NCBI RefSeq assembly: GCF_003574315.2
Contig: NZ_AP025739.1
Location: forward strand, 2,046,001-2,110,000
DNA length: 64,000 nucleotides
Direction: 5' to 3'
From: Capsulimonas corticalis
Lineage (GTDB): Bacteria; Armatimonadota; Armatimonadia; Armatimonadales; Capsulimonadaceae
Numbering within the stretch: the stretch's first letter is position 1; each line of letters opens with the position of its first letter. Made by a program: the position numbers and the translations under genes. The notes beneath the pieces were generated by a model. It was given only the letters and a program-made list of their open reading frames with translations, did not search any database and was not told the origin of the DNA. This document shows, in pieces, positions 41,325 through 50,053 of the stretch.

Positions 41325-43496
41325 GTGAATCGGCGATCATTTGTCAAGCTTATGGGAGCCGCCGCGCTTCTCCATTCGGCTTCCTACGGCGCCGGCAAAG
41401 CCGACGCCGCTAAGAACGGGAAGATCGATCGGAAGGCGCTGGTCGATCGGCATAAGATTGCGCTCGCCCGGCCGGATGCGATGACGCCGCTGACGGTCGG
41501 CAACGGCGAATTTGCATTTACCGCCGACATTACGGGGCTGCAGACCTTTCCGGACTTTCATGGAAATGGGATGTTGTTGCAGACGATGGCGCAGTGGGCG
41601 TGGCATACGACCCCCGATGATCATCGCTATCATCTTTCCGACACGTTCAACCCGTACGACAGCCATGGCCGCTCCGTGCCTTACCCGAGCGGCGACGAAA
41701 ACGGCGGCGGGTTTGGCGACGGCGGACCGGCGGCGCAGTGGCTGAACAGCAATCCCCATAAGTTCGATCTTGGCCGCATCGGCCTTCTCCTGCCGTCGAT
41801 CGATCAGCGGGCGGTGACAATCGACGATATCACGGAGATCGTCCAGGAGCTCGATCTCTGGAGCGGGCTGCTGTCGAGCCGTTTTCGCCTCGCCGGCCAG
41901 CCGGTCCTGGTGGAAACGGCGGCGCATCCCACGCTGGATGTCGTGGCGGCGCGCATTACCTCTCCGCTGGTCCGCGAGGGAGCGCTTGGCGCGCGGCTGC
42001 AATTTTCCTACGCGCCGCCCGACTGGATGCATCCCAGCGATTGGGGGCAGCCCGACCGCCACACGACCACGGTGAGCGTCGCCAAGGACGAATACCGGTT
42101 TGCCCGCCGGCTGGACGGCGTCACCCAATATTCCGCGCGCGCCGCCGTTTCGCCGGGAAGCGATCATCGGCAAATCTCGACGCACGAACATACGTGGACG
42201 GCGAAGGGGCAGCCGTCGCTCGATCTGGTCATCGCCTTTGGGCCGGAGGCCATGGAGAAAACGCATGGGAGCGTTCCGTCGTTCGATCAAGTCCGCCAGG
42301 ACGCCATGCGTCATTGGAAGACTTTCTGGTCAACGGGCGGCGCCATCGACCTTTCCGAGAGCCGGGACAGCCGCTGGAAGGAGCTGGAGCGGCGCATCGT
42401 GCTTTCGCAGTATCAAACGGCTGTCAACAGCGCTGGCTCGCTGCCGCCGCAGGAGACCGGTCTCGTTCAGAACAGTTGGTACGGCAAGTTCCACCATGAG
42501 ATGCACTGGTGGCACGCCGCGCATTTCCCGCAATGGGGGCGCGAGGCGCTCTTGATGCGAAGTTTGGACTACTACCGCCGCATCCTGCCGGTCGCGCGCG
42601 AAACCGCTCAGCGCATCGGCTGCCGGGGCGCGCGCTGGCCGAAAATGGTGGGGCCGGAGGGGCGCGAAAGTCCCAACCGCATTAACCCCTTTTTGACCTG
42701 GCAGCAGCCGCATCCGATCCATTTCGCCGAGCTGATTTATCAGGCGAAGCCGACAGAAGAGACGCTGCAATTTTTCAAGGAGATCGTGCTGGAAAGCGCG
42801 GAGTTTATGGCGTCCTTTCCGTGGTGGAACGCGGAGCGCGGCTGCTATGAGCTGGGGGCGCCGATTGTCGCGCCCTATGAGAACAATTACAACGACCGGC
42901 GCGCGTCGAAAAACCCAACCTTCGATCTTACCTACTGGTCGTGGGCGCTGGGCGTCGCCCAGCAATGGCGTGAGCGCCTCGGCATGGCCCGCTCCCAGGA
43001 GTGGGACCATGTCCGGCAAAACTTCGCGCCATTGACCGTCCGCGACGGTGTCTACCGGGAGATCGAGCAGATCGACGCCGGAATTGGCGGGCACCCAACG
43101 ATGCTGGGCGCTTTGGGCGTTGTCCCGCACACGCCGCTCGTGGATCGCCCGACCATGCAGCGCACATTGGATTTCGTGCTGACAAAGTGGCCGCGCGGCG
43201 AGACCTGGGGATGGGATTATCCGATGATGGCGATGACGGCCGCGCGTCTCGGCCGGCCAGACCAGGCCATTGAAGCGCTGTTTATCGACACGCCCAAGAA
43301 CGTGTATCTCGCCAACGGCCACAACTACCAGCAGTCCATCCTGCCGCTGTATCTGCCCGGCAACGGCGGCCTGCTCTTCGCCACGGCGATGATGGCCGCC
43401 GGCTGGAAGGGAGCGCCCCCGGGGCACGCGCCCGGCTTTCCGACGGAAGACCAGGGCTGGACGGTACGCTGGGAAGGCTTGCGACCGGCGCTTTGA
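41325..43496 (+). CDS. Tat-exported six-hairpin glycosidase-like protein
   Basis: A 723-aa protein with a twin-arginine signal (MNRRSFVKLMGAAALLHS) starting at a GTG. The body contains LTVGNGEFAFTADITGLQTFP, then a beta-sandwich-like N-terminal part and a helical (alpha/alpha)6-barrel-like part with EMHWWHAAHFPQWGREALL, ARWPKMVGPEGRESPNRINPF and PWWNAERGCYELGAPIVAPYE. The order of domains and the GNG motif resemble GH65/GH95-type enzymes. Acid candidates lie in these blocks, but I cannot assign a specific family or substrate. It is divergently arranged with a GH43 gene, suggesting joint use of a plant or microbial polysaccharide. Confidence 0.7.
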   Translation: MNRRSFVKLMGAAALLHSASYGAGKADAAKNGKIDRKALVDRHKIALARPDAMTPLTVGNGEFAFTADITGLQTFPDFHGNGMLLQTMAQWAWHTTPDDHRYHLSDTFNPYDSHGRSVPYPSGDENGGGFGDGGPAAQWLNSNPHKFDLGRIGLLLPSIDQRAVTIDDITEIVQELDLWSGLLSSRFRLAGQPVLVETAAHPTLDVVAARITSPLVREGALGARLQFSYAPPDWMHPSDWGQPDRHTTTVSVAKDEYRFARRLDGVTQYSARAAVSPGSDHRQISTHEHTWTAKGQPSLDLVIAFGPEAMEKTHGSVPSFDQVRQDAMRHWKTFWSTGGAIDLSESRDSRWKELERRIVLSQYQTAVNSAGSLPPQETGLVQNSWYGKFHHEMHWWHAAHFPQWGREALLMRSLDYYRRILPVARETAQRIGCRGARWPKMVGPEGRESPNRINPFLTWQQPHPIHFAELIYQAKPTEETLQFFKEIVLESAEFMASFPWWNAERGCYELGAPIVAPYENNYNDRRASKNPTFDLTYWSWALGVAQQWRERLGMARSQEWDHVRQNFAPLTVRDGVYREIEQIDAGIGGHPTMLGALGVVPHTPLVDRPTMQRTLDFVLTKWPRGETWGWDYPMMAMTAARLGRPDQAIEALFIDTPKNVYLANGHNYQQSILPLYLPGNGGLLFATAMMAAGWKGAPPGHAPGFPTEDQGWTVRWEGLRPAL

Positions 43497-43527
43497 AGAT
43501 GGAAGATCGGCCTCGGATGCATTGGAA

Positions 43528-43685
43528 CCCGGTTATGAAACCCGGGCCTGGGAGCGCAAGGCGCTAACCGTCCGTGCCGGACGGAGGATATTTGTCATCG
43601 ACCACCGGCATTTGCGTCCGGCGCCGGGTACCCCCTGGGTGGTTAGCGGCTCTGGCCGCTCCCAGACCCGGGTTTCATAACCGGG
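43528..43685. repeat. Long palindromic repeat with shared core motif
   Basis: Arms 43528-43569 and 43641-43685 are near-perfect complements: CCCGGTTATGAAACCCGGG, then CTGGGAGCG and CGCTAACC. The loop holds ACCGTCCGTGCCGGACGGA (43567-43585), identical to the core of the repeat at 39.2 kb. Non-coding, between the convergent glycosidase-like and 5'-nucleotidase-like genes, where it can also act as a terminator in both directions. Confidence 0.85.
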
Positions 43686-43747
43686 GAGCGTATGCGTATG
43701 CGGCTACGAAAATCCTATCCTATCAACCCATCGCCGCATATTTCATC

Positions 43748-45202
43748 TCATTTGCTCAGAAAATCCCGGACTGTGTCCCGGATGTCCTTCCCCGTATCCG
43801 TCAAGCTCGCCGCCGGAACGCCGTATTCGGAAGTCGCCTCGTAATCCACGAAGGCGACCGCGACGGGGGCGTCGCCGGCGGGAATCTCTCCCGAAATGAT
43901 GCTGCCTGGCTTTTTGACGATCAGCTTGCGGATTTCGTCTGGCGTCAGCGTCGCCGTTGAGACATGGTTGGCGAAGGGCATCGCGGAGTAGAGATCGTAG
44001 TAGGAGACGGTACGCCTATGGAATGCGCCAAACATGCCGCCGCCAGATGGGTTGAGCGCGACTGACGCGCCCGTGGCTCGGCGCATGGCGTCGACGAGAA
44101 CTTGTGTCGTGATTCGTTGCCGCTCCTCCGGCGTGGCGCCGGCTTTGGGCAGCGTCCCGGCGTCTTTGAGGAACGGCGCCGTGTAGGGCGCGATGGCGGC
44201 CGCGACATCCGGCGCGTCGGAAATCCCCGTTTCGATGGGGATCATCTCATCGTGATAGGTTTTGAGAGTCCAGCCCTTCGCGCCGCGCAGAAACGTCAGG
44301 TCGAAGCGGCCGAGGTTCACGCCGAACTCGCCGTCCTGGACGATCGGCGTGACGACGCCGTCCGTATTGACGGCGGCCAGCGGCGTGTAGAGAAATGTGT
44401 GTGAATGGCCGCCGACAATGGCGTCCAGGCCCGACGTTCCCTGCGCCAGCAGCATGTCCTGATCGGCGCCGATGTGCGTGAGGGCGATGAGGATATCGCA
44501 ATCCCGCCGCGCCTTCGGGATCCATTCTTTCGCGGCCTCGATGGGGTCGGTAAACACGAAGCCCTTTGTCTGCGGATATTTCGCCGACGTCTTCGTCGTC
44601 AGCCCCAGAAACCCGACCCGCACGCCGCTCCACTGCCGCACGACATACGGCTGCACACCCTCCAGCAGTCCCCCGTCGCTCGCCCGCACATTGGCGCAAA
44701 CCCACGGAAACCGCGCGCGCTTGATCACGCGCCGCAGCGCCGTCTGCGCTCCGTCGTAATCCTGCTCCTGCGTGGCGTCCCGCCCCTTGAACTCATTGTT
44801 GCCGATCGCCGCCAGCTCGTATCCCACCGCGTTCATCGCTTCAATATCCGCGACGCCTTCATACGCGTTGGAGAGCGGACCGCGCGTGAACGTATCCCCG
44901 GCGTCTACTAAAAGCGTCGGATTATGAATCTTTGCGCGCAGACGGCGAATCAGCGTCGCCCGCCGCGCCGCCCCGCCGCGCGACGGATTCTCCTCCGGAC
45001 TGCGCCCGGCTTCCGTGTACGGGAACGGCAGGATATGCCCGTGCAGATCGTTCGTATGCAGCAGCGTCAGCGTGAACGAATCCGGCTGGGGCGGGGCGAC
45101 GGGAAACGACGTGGACGCCGGCAAGTCCGACGGCGCGGCGTGAATGGCCGGCGCGGCCAGCGTCAATACGGCCAGCAGCAGCGCGATGGGTTTTCGGATC
45201 AT
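43748..45202 (-). CDS. Secreted 5'-nucleotidase/UshA-like protein with altered active site
   Basis: A 484-aa protein with a signal peptide (IALLLAVLTLAAPAIHA), an N-terminal metallophosphoesterase domain and a C-terminal 5'-nucleotidase domain. Metal motifs are present: HTNDLHGH (49-56), DAGDTF (100-105), LTHIG and VGGHSH. The usual GNHEFD motif, which carries the catalytic His-Asp dyad (H117 and D120 in E. coli UshA), here reads GNNEFK (134-139), so both dyad residues are changed. The C-terminal substrate domain keeps NPSGGGMFGAFHRRTVSYYDLYSAMPF. It may be weakly active, inactive or specific for another phosphoester. The gene lies 17 bases downstream of mgsA, with which it may be co-transcribed. 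Confidence 0.85.
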   Translation of the reverse strand: MIRKPIALLLAVLTLAAPAIHAAPSDLPASTSFPVAPPQPDSFTLTLLHTNDLHGHILPFPYTEAGRSPEENPSRGGAARRATLIRRLRAKIHNPTLLVDAGDTFTRGPLSNAYEGVADIEAMNAVGYELAAIGNNEFKGRDATQEQDYDGAQTALRRVIKRARFPWVCANVRASDGGLLEGVQPYVVRQWSGVRVGFLGLTTKTSAKYPQTKGFVFTDPIEAAKEWIPKARRDCDILIALTHIGADQDMLLAQGTSGLDAIVGGHSHTFLYTPLAAVNTDGVVTPIVQDGEFGVNLGRFDLTFLRGAKGWTLKTYHDEMIPIETGISDAPDVAAAIAPYTAPFLKDAGTLPKAGATPEERQRITTQVLVDAMRRATGASVALNPSGGGMFGAFHRRTVSYYDLYSAMPFANHVSTATLTPDEIRKLIVKKPGSIISGEIPAGDAPVAVAFVDYEATSEYGVPAASLTDTGKDIRDTVRDFLSK

Positions 45203-45219
45203 GGAAATGTTCCTTAAGC

Positions 45220-45606
45220 CTATTCTTGAATGACTTTGAGGTGCTCCAAAATTAGCTCCGCCGTGGCGAGGTTGGTGGCGAGAGGGACGTTGTGCGTGTC
45301 GCAGGCTTTCATGAGCGCGTTGATGTCGGGTTCGTGGGGATGGGCGGTGAGCGGGTCGCGCAGGAAGATGACGGCTTTGACTTGCTCGGTGGCGATCAGC
45401 GCGCCAATTTGCAGGTCGCCGCCGAGCGGGCCGCTGAGCATCTTCGTCACCGGCAGTCCCGTTTCATTTTCTATATGCGTCCCCGTCGTGCGCGTCGCGA
45501 CAAGCGACTCCCTCCGGCAGGTCTCCAAATGGCGCTGCACGAACGCGATCATATCGTGCTTCTTGTTGTCATGAGCGATCAGAGCGACGTATTGCAATGT
45601 GTTCAT
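45220..45606 (-). CDS. mgsA: Methylglyoxal synthase
   Basis: Cytoplasmic enzyme converting dihydroxyacetone phosphate to methylglyoxal and phosphate, a bypass that relieves sugar-phosphate stress. It is 128 aa, slightly shorter than the E. coli enzyme (152 aa). Motifs match: ALIAHDNKKHDM, ATRTTGTHI (phosphate binding), MLSGPLGGDLQIG with the catalytic Asp, FLRDPLTAHPHEPDINAL and PLATNLATAELIL. AAGGA eight bases before the ATG at 45606 sets the start. It precedes the 5'-nucleotidase-like gene by 17 bases. Confidence 0.93.
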   Translation of the reverse strand: MNTLQYVALIAHDNKKHDMIAFVQRHLETCRRESLVATRTTGTHIENETGLPVTKMLSGPLGGDLQIGALIATEQVKAVIFLRDPLTAHPHEPDINALMKACDTHNVPLATNLATAELILEHLKVIQE

Positions 45607-45710
45607 AGAGGCGTCCTTATTGACGAAAAGAGAATAGTCGAATGAGGAAATTATGACACAGAGATACTGCTTGGTCGCCTGTCGTAGGAGGTCCTTGTCC
45701 ACAATCTTGT

Positions 45711-45744
45711 CCGATTATGTCCAATTCTGGCCGATTATGTCCAA
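45711..45744 (-). promoter_or_regulatory. Two direct repeats CCGATTATGTCCAA upstream of mgsA
   Basis: Two copies (45711-45724 and 45731-45744) stand exactly 20 bases apart, about two helical turns. On the minus strand each reads TTGGACATAATCGG, so they also provide -35-like and -10-like hexamers for mgsA. Such spacing suggests two side-by-side binding sites for one regulator. Confidence 0.5.
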
Positions 45745-45762
45745 AAACTGGGCGGCGCACAA

Positions 45763-45796
45763 AAACACCCGCGCATTTGGGATGGCGGGTGTTTGG
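45763..45796 (-). terminator. Hairpin after the 103-aa gene
   Basis: AAACACCCGC and GCGGGTGTTT pair around an AT-containing loop; on the minus strand it is followed by TGTGCG, without a T-run. It lies 30 bases past the stop of the minus-strand gene at 45828. Confidence 0.6.
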
Positions 45797-45827
45797 AATC
45801 TACTGAACAAAAAAGTGTGGCGCAGTG

Positions 45828-46139
45828 TTAGTCCGTGTCGCCGTTGTGGCTCAGGTGTGTGAGACGGCTCGCGAGGCGGCCAGGCGGCGCGTGGAGCAGG
45901 ACGTAGGCGGCGCGTTCTTCGCCGAGCAGGGGCAGGATCGCCTCGGCGCGGGTGTCGTCGAGCCAGTTGAACAGCGCGAGCATCTCGTCGTCGGTGAGCT
46001 CCTGCGCGGCGTCGGCGATCGACTGCGCGCTTTGATTGCAGAGCGTGGCTGTCAGAGCGAGGTGGCCGCCCTGGCTGAGTGGTTTGCGCAGCGCGGCGCA
46101 AAGATTTTCGTAAAGGGTTTGATGGACATACAGCGACAT
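45828..46139 (-). CDS. Unknown small helical protein
   Basis: A 103-aa cytoplasmic protein with no recognised family. The segment LTDDEMLALFNWLDDTRAEAILPLLGEERAAYVL has the paired-helix rhythm of MgtE N-terminal-like repeats (L-xx-xx-A-xxL-x-x-Lxxxx-A), but at this length the similarity may be chance. It ends in histidine- and Asp-rich LTHLSHNGDTD. It is a single gene facing an M48 peptidase gene across a 206-base gap. Confidence 0.5.
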   Translation of the reverse strand: MSLYVHQTLYENLCAALRKPLSQGGHLALTATLCNQSAQSIADAAQELTDDEMLALFNWLDDTRAEAILPLLGEERAAYVLLHAPPGRLASRLTHLSHNGDTD

Positions 46140-46345
46140 GGTTGACTCCTTACTCCGACGGCGCTTGCGCCTGGGATGTCGTCCTGCCGTGCAAGCCTTG
46201 CCTTATGGAAGAAAATCGGGCGAAGATGACTTGGAATTGTACCTTAACCCTCACTCTCTATAACAATTTATTTCACGCCGCCGTTCCGAAAAAGAGGGGA
46301 CGGACACGTGCAGGATTTATGGCTTGCCTGCTTGTAATAGGCGGC

Positions 46346-48160
46346 ATGAAACACTTACTCCTGCTGCTGCTTTGTTTCGTTTTGGCGCTGTTCCTTTTAT
46401 CTCCTTCGGCTCACGCACAGAAGCGCGGGCTCTTGGAGTGGAATGGCGACGGCCCGCCGGAGATGACGATGCGCGTGGTGGTGGACCGGCAGGGCTGGGC
46501 GATGGTGATGCTGGATCGCGATGGAGGGGACGCGCTGCTGGCCTCCTCGTCGCCGGCGGAAGTCGACCGGGCGCTGGCCCGGTCGATCGGCGGATCGGTG
46601 CGTCCTCTGGGCGGCTGGTCCGGTCGTCAAATGGCCCGCAACTGGAGTGTCGTGCGCCGCTCGAACGATTGGCTCCATCGTACGGGCCTGCGCGCTCAGG
46701 GCGTTGTCAACCCCGACCCGCTGCGTCCCCTGATGCGCGCCGCGCACATCCTTTATCTGGTCGTCGAGGTTTCTCCGCGTAATGCGCCGAATTTTCATCT
46801 GTCCGGAGCGTATCCGGAACGGATGGCCAGCGGGAATGTCTATTACCGGCGCGCGTACTTCGAATATCCAGAGCTTCCAGGCTTGATCGGGAGGCTGCGG
46901 CGCGCTCCCAAACCTCCCGCCGTTACGGTTCAGGCGGGGTACACGCGAGCGGATCTGATCGGCGTCTGCGCGCCGTTGGCGCTGGTGCTGCTGCTGCCGC
47001 TCGCGATCACGTTCTGGATGCGCGCCCGAGCCCTGCGCGCCATGGCCGCCGAGGAGGTGGACTCCGCGACCGCCCTCTTCGGGTTCAATCGCTTCCTGCA
47101 GCAGATAACGCTGGTGGTGTGGCTGCTCTGGCTGCCGCTCAATTACGGACTGGGGCTGCGCGCGATCCTTGAGTTCTTTTGGGACGGTCCTTTGAACTTT
47201 ATTCCGCTGCCGTTCCTCGCGTACTATCTGCCGGCGCTGACGACTGTAGCGTGTACGGTGATCGCGGCTCCGGTCTTCCGCCGCGTGTGGGACAAGCAGT
47301 TCGCGAGTGAGAATGTCGTCAAGGATTCTCTGCTCGCGCTGGCGATGTTTCTGCCGGTAGTGTTTTACTCGGTCGCCGCATCGTGCTTTCTGGACAATCC
47401 ATACGCCGCCGCCGGCTGGGCGGCGGCGGGACTGGCCGTGCGCCAGGGAGTCCAGCGGCTCGGCAGGCGTCCCGTACTGCGGGTGACCGGCGGAGAGCTG
47501 TTCGAAGCGGCGCAACGCTTTTCGTCGGCGTCCGGGCTCCCCCCCGCCGACGTGCTTGTGCTGCCGGGCGCCGCCGGGAGCTTCGCCAACGCCTTCGCCA
47601 CCACCGGCAACCGTGTCCTTCTGACGAAGTATCTGGTCGATGCGCTCAGCAAGCGCGAGGTCAACGCCATTATGGCGCATGAGATGACGCATCTGAAGCA
47701 CAAGCACCCGATGATCCTGGGGGCGACATATCTGGCGTCCGCCGCGCTGTCGATCGGCGCCGCGTTCTGGGCGGCGATGCACCATGTTCCGGCCGCGTGG
47801 CTGGGAGTGATCCAGGCCGCCGTGCTTATCCTCAGCATGCTCGGGCAGACGATGCTGGGACGCGCCTTCGAGCGTGTCGCCGACGCCGGCGCGCTGGCGC
47901 TGACGGGCGATCCGGAAGCGTGCATTTCAGGTCTGGGAAAGATCACGCGGCTCAATCGAATGCCGATGGAGTGGGGGAAGTGGGACCGGTACTGGCTGAC
48001 GCATCCCTCCACGTCGCAGCGCTTCCGGGAGATCGCGAAGCGCGGCGGGATGAGCGAAGAGCAGGTTACGGCGGCGATGCAGGCGGCCGGCGGCGAGACG
48101 ACGGGGGAACGCTACAACATCGTGGTGAGGTCCGCCGCCGCGCCCGCGCCCGTGGTTTAG
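46346..48160 (+). CDS. M48-family integral membrane metallopeptidase
   Basis: A 604-aa protein from the ATG at 46346; the upstream in-frame stretch is not conserved. It has a signal-like N-terminus (LLLLLLCFVLALFLLSPSAHA), a 200-residue extracytoplasmic region, several membrane helices, and an M48 catalytic domain with HEMTH (445-449) and downstream ERVADAGAL carrying the third zinc ligand. The family includes HtpX and Ste24-type peptidases that clear damaged membrane proteins. The unique N-terminal domain suggests a lineage-specific role. Confidence 0.82.
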   Translation: MKHLLLLLLCFVLALFLLSPSAHAQKRGLLEWNGDGPPEMTMRVVVDRQGWAMVMLDRDGGDALLASSSPAEVDRALARSIGGSVRPLGGWSGRQMARNWSVVRRSNDWLHRTGLRAQGVVNPDPLRPLMRAAHILYLVVEVSPRNAPNFHLSGAYPERMASGNVYYRRAYFEYPELPGLIGRLRRAPKPPAVTVQAGYTRADLIGVCAPLALVLLLPLAITFWMRARALRAMAAEEVDSATALFGFNRFLQQITLVVWLLWLPLNYGLGLRAILEFFWDGPLNFIPLPFLAYYLPALTTVACTVIAAPVFRRVWDKQFASENVVKDSLLALAMFLPVVFYSVAASCFLDNPYAAAGWAAAGLAVRQGVQRLGRRPVLRVTGGELFEAAQRFSSASGLPPADVLVLPGAAGSFANAFATTGNRVLLTKYLVDALSKREVNAIMAHEMTHLKHKHPMILGATYLASAALSIGAAFWAAMHHVPAAWLGVIQAAVLILSMLGQTMLGRAFERVADAGALALTGDPEACISGLGKITRLNRMPMEWGKWDRYWLTHPSTSQRFREIAKRGGMSEEQVTAAMQAAGGETTGERYNIVVRSAAAPAPVV

Positions 48161-48167
48161 CCGGGGG

Positions 48168-48380
48168 CTAGCGTTTGGGCGGAGGCGGCCAGACGTCGTC
48201 ATTGGGATCACCGGGGCGGCTGGCGCCGGCGGCGGGCGACTTCCGTGTCAGCGCATTGGCGGCGGCGACGGTCAGCGCGGCGACCGCCAGCACGAGGAGC
48301 GCGCCGAGGAGCATTCCGGACGGCGATAGGTCCAGAACCGGAATCGATCCTGAGGAATGGTCGAGGAGCATCAGCGACAT
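48168..48380 (-). CDS. Small single-pass membrane protein
   Basis: A 70-aa protein from the ATG at 48380 (AGGATAG upstream). One transmembrane helix (MLLGALLVLAVAALTVAAANAL) is followed by a short cytoplasmic tail that ends with DVWPPPPKR. No family. It converges on the M48 gene with seven bases between, and its start faces the pentapeptide gene. Confidence 0.5.
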   Translation of the reverse strand: MSLMLLDHSSGSIPVLDLSPSGMLLGALLVLAVAALTVAAANALTRKSPAAGASRPGDPNDDVWPPPPKR

Positions 48381-48460
48381 TCGTCTATCCTCTCGCGCGA
48401 TCCGCATCGCGTCGGGTATGCTTCTTCATTATACCGAAGTTACCGCGAGCACGGATCCCA

Positions 48461-49108
48461 ATGACCCAGCCACCCATCAAAAAGCCCAAACTGCCGTCTG
48501 CCTACGCCGATGATGGCGCTCCGGACGGCGTCCTCGAACCGGAGCGCATCTACGAAGCGCTCCACTGGATCGACCGCGATCATTCCTATCAAGAAGCGGA
48601 TAACCTGGAGATTCGGCGGTCGCTGCTGCAGCGAGTGAACTGGAGCGGCGCCGTGCTGCGCAAGATTCAGGTGAGCGACGCGCGGTTTCAGGAGTGCGAT
48701 CTTTCCAACGCCGACTGGGGCGACGGCGGCGCTCAGCGCGTGGAGATGGCCGGCTGCCGCATGACCGGCTTTCGCGCCGAGGACGCGTTCTTCCGGGATC
48801 TGCGATGGGATGAATGCAGCGCGTCCTTCAGCCACTTTCATCAGGCGCGGTTCAAGGGCGCGCACTTTGAGGGATGCAACTTCCGCGACGCGGATTTTTA
48901 CGGCGCGGACCTGACCGGCGTCGTTTTCCACAACTGCGATCTCACCCGCGCCCGTTTCACCGAAGCCGTTTGCGTCGACACGGATTTTCGGACGTCCACC
49001 ATCGATGAACTAGTGATCGGCGTCCGGGAGTGGCGCGGCGCGATCCTCGATCCCTTCCAGACCGTGGTGCTGGCGAGCCTGCTCGGGGTGCAGGTGAGGA
49101 CGGATTAA
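48461..49108 (+). CDS. Pentapeptide-repeat protein
   Basis: A 215-aa cytoplasmic protein. From residue 55 it is made of pentapeptide repeats A(D/N)LXX in the form RFQECDLSNADW, RMTGFRAEDAFFRDL, HQARFKGAHFEGCNFRDADFYGADLTGVVFHNCDLTRARF, which fold as a right-handed quadrilateral beta-helix. Some members shield gyrase from toxins and quinolones (Qnr, MfpA), others have unknown partners; nothing here decides between them. Start ATG 48461 is chosen because upstream residues belong to the divergent small gene. Its stop overlaps the convergent next gene. Confidence 0.85.
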   Translation: MTQPPIKKPKLPSAYADDGAPDGVLEPERIYEALHWIDRDHSYQEADNLEIRRSLLQRVNWSGAVLRKIQVSDARFQECDLSNADWGDGGAQRVEMAGCRMTGFRAEDAFFRDLRWDECSASFSHFHQARFKGAHFEGCNFRDADFYGADLTGVVFHNCDLTRARFTEAVCVDTDFRTSTIDELVIGVREWRGAILDPFQTVVLASLLGVQVRTD

Positions 49109-49887
49109 ACGCGCACCGCCGTCATCAGAAAGAGCGGGCGGTTGCGCGCCGGCTGCGCCGGATCGCAAAGGACGACGAGCGGCTGGCTGACGTCCAGGTC
49201 GTACATGAGCGACCAGGACGGCGTTTCGACTTTATAAATGCGCCCTGCCGGCCCGATCGGAATGGTATAAGTGACATAACACTTGGGCCGCGCGTTTCTA
49301 TTCCGGTAGTCGGTCGAATGTATCACTTCGCGGCCCATCACGAATCCGGCGACGGCGACGCCGTCGCGCATCAATGTGAGCTGTTCCTGGAACGTCCATT
49401 CCAGCGCTCCGGTGAACAAGCCAAGGATCGCCAATGCGACGATCGATGTCCAGAACCAGGCGCGTCCTTGCCCGGCGATCCGATCTTCAGTCATGACGCC
49501 CAGCCGGTAGGTGTGTGGGTTCGCGGGCAGATAAGTCACCGGGATCGATCCGCCGATCACGGCGTTGTCCCAGGTCCCATAATCGAACGACGAGCGATCC
49601 GTCACGAACGTTTGGTTGACGTAGAAATCATAGTCGAGATAGTAGGTGTCGTGCTTGCCGTGGCGGACCGTTTTGTCCGTGATCAGGGCGCCCATCATCC
49701 GGCCGTGCGCCTGGAGCGCGCGCAGCTCGTTCATGTCGCGCATGCCCAGCCAGCTCAGGAGGCCGAAGGTTCCCAGCAGCAGCAGGACCATCGTGACGCG
49801 CGCCGTCTGCGTTCCCGTGGTAAAGCGCGCCGGCCGGGGCGGCCGTTCGAGAATCTCCGCGGGCTTGGAATTAATCGTCGTCTCCAT
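49105..49887 (-). CDS. DUF3592-like membrane protein
   Basis: A 260-aa protein with two membrane helices (VTMVLLLLGTFGLLSWLG and IVALAILGLFTGALEW) and two extramembrane beta-rich parts: RMMGALITDKTVRHGKHDTYYLDYDFYVNQ and GFVMGREVIHSTDYRNRNARPKCYVTYTIPIG. Each half resembles the DUF3592 unit (v-T-G-x-Vxxxxxxxxxxxxxxxx-Y-x-V-x-Y), so it seems a tandem. The function is unknown. ATG 49887 follows AAGGA; a second ATG 12 bases upstream is also possible. Confidence 0.65.
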   Translation of the reverse strand: METTINSKPAEILERPPRPARFTTGTQTARVTMVLLLLGTFGLLSWLGMRDMNELRALQAHGRMMGALITDKTVRHGKHDTYYLDYDFYVNQTFVTDRSSFDYGTWDNAVIGGSIPVTYLPANPHTYRLGVMTEDRIAGQGRAWFWTSIVALAILGLFTGALEWTFQEQLTLMRDGVAVAGFVMGREVIHSTDYRNRNARPKCYVTYTIPIGPAGRIYKVETPSWSLMYDLDVSQPLVVLCDPAQPARNRPLFLMTAVRV

Positions 49888-50053
49888 TGGGTCCTTCATT
49901 CGTTTCGAGATCGTTACTTCATGAGACACGGGAGCGGCCAATTTGTTGCACGGCTGGCTGTCCACGTATTTTTATGTTACACTGTCCGTATCTTGACGCT
50001 TGTTTGCGTGAAACACGCGCGAGAGAAAGACATTCTTTTTTATATTACGAACC

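Noticed and set aside
45690-45705. DnaA-box-like TTGTCCACA near 45.7 kb
   Set aside because: Only a single imperfect match, with no cluster, no AT-rich unwinding element and no dnaA/dnaN genes; not an origin.
46397-47785. Minus-strand open frame of 462 codons
   Set aside because: Antisense shadow of the M48 peptidase gene, with Arg/Gln-rich composition and no motif.
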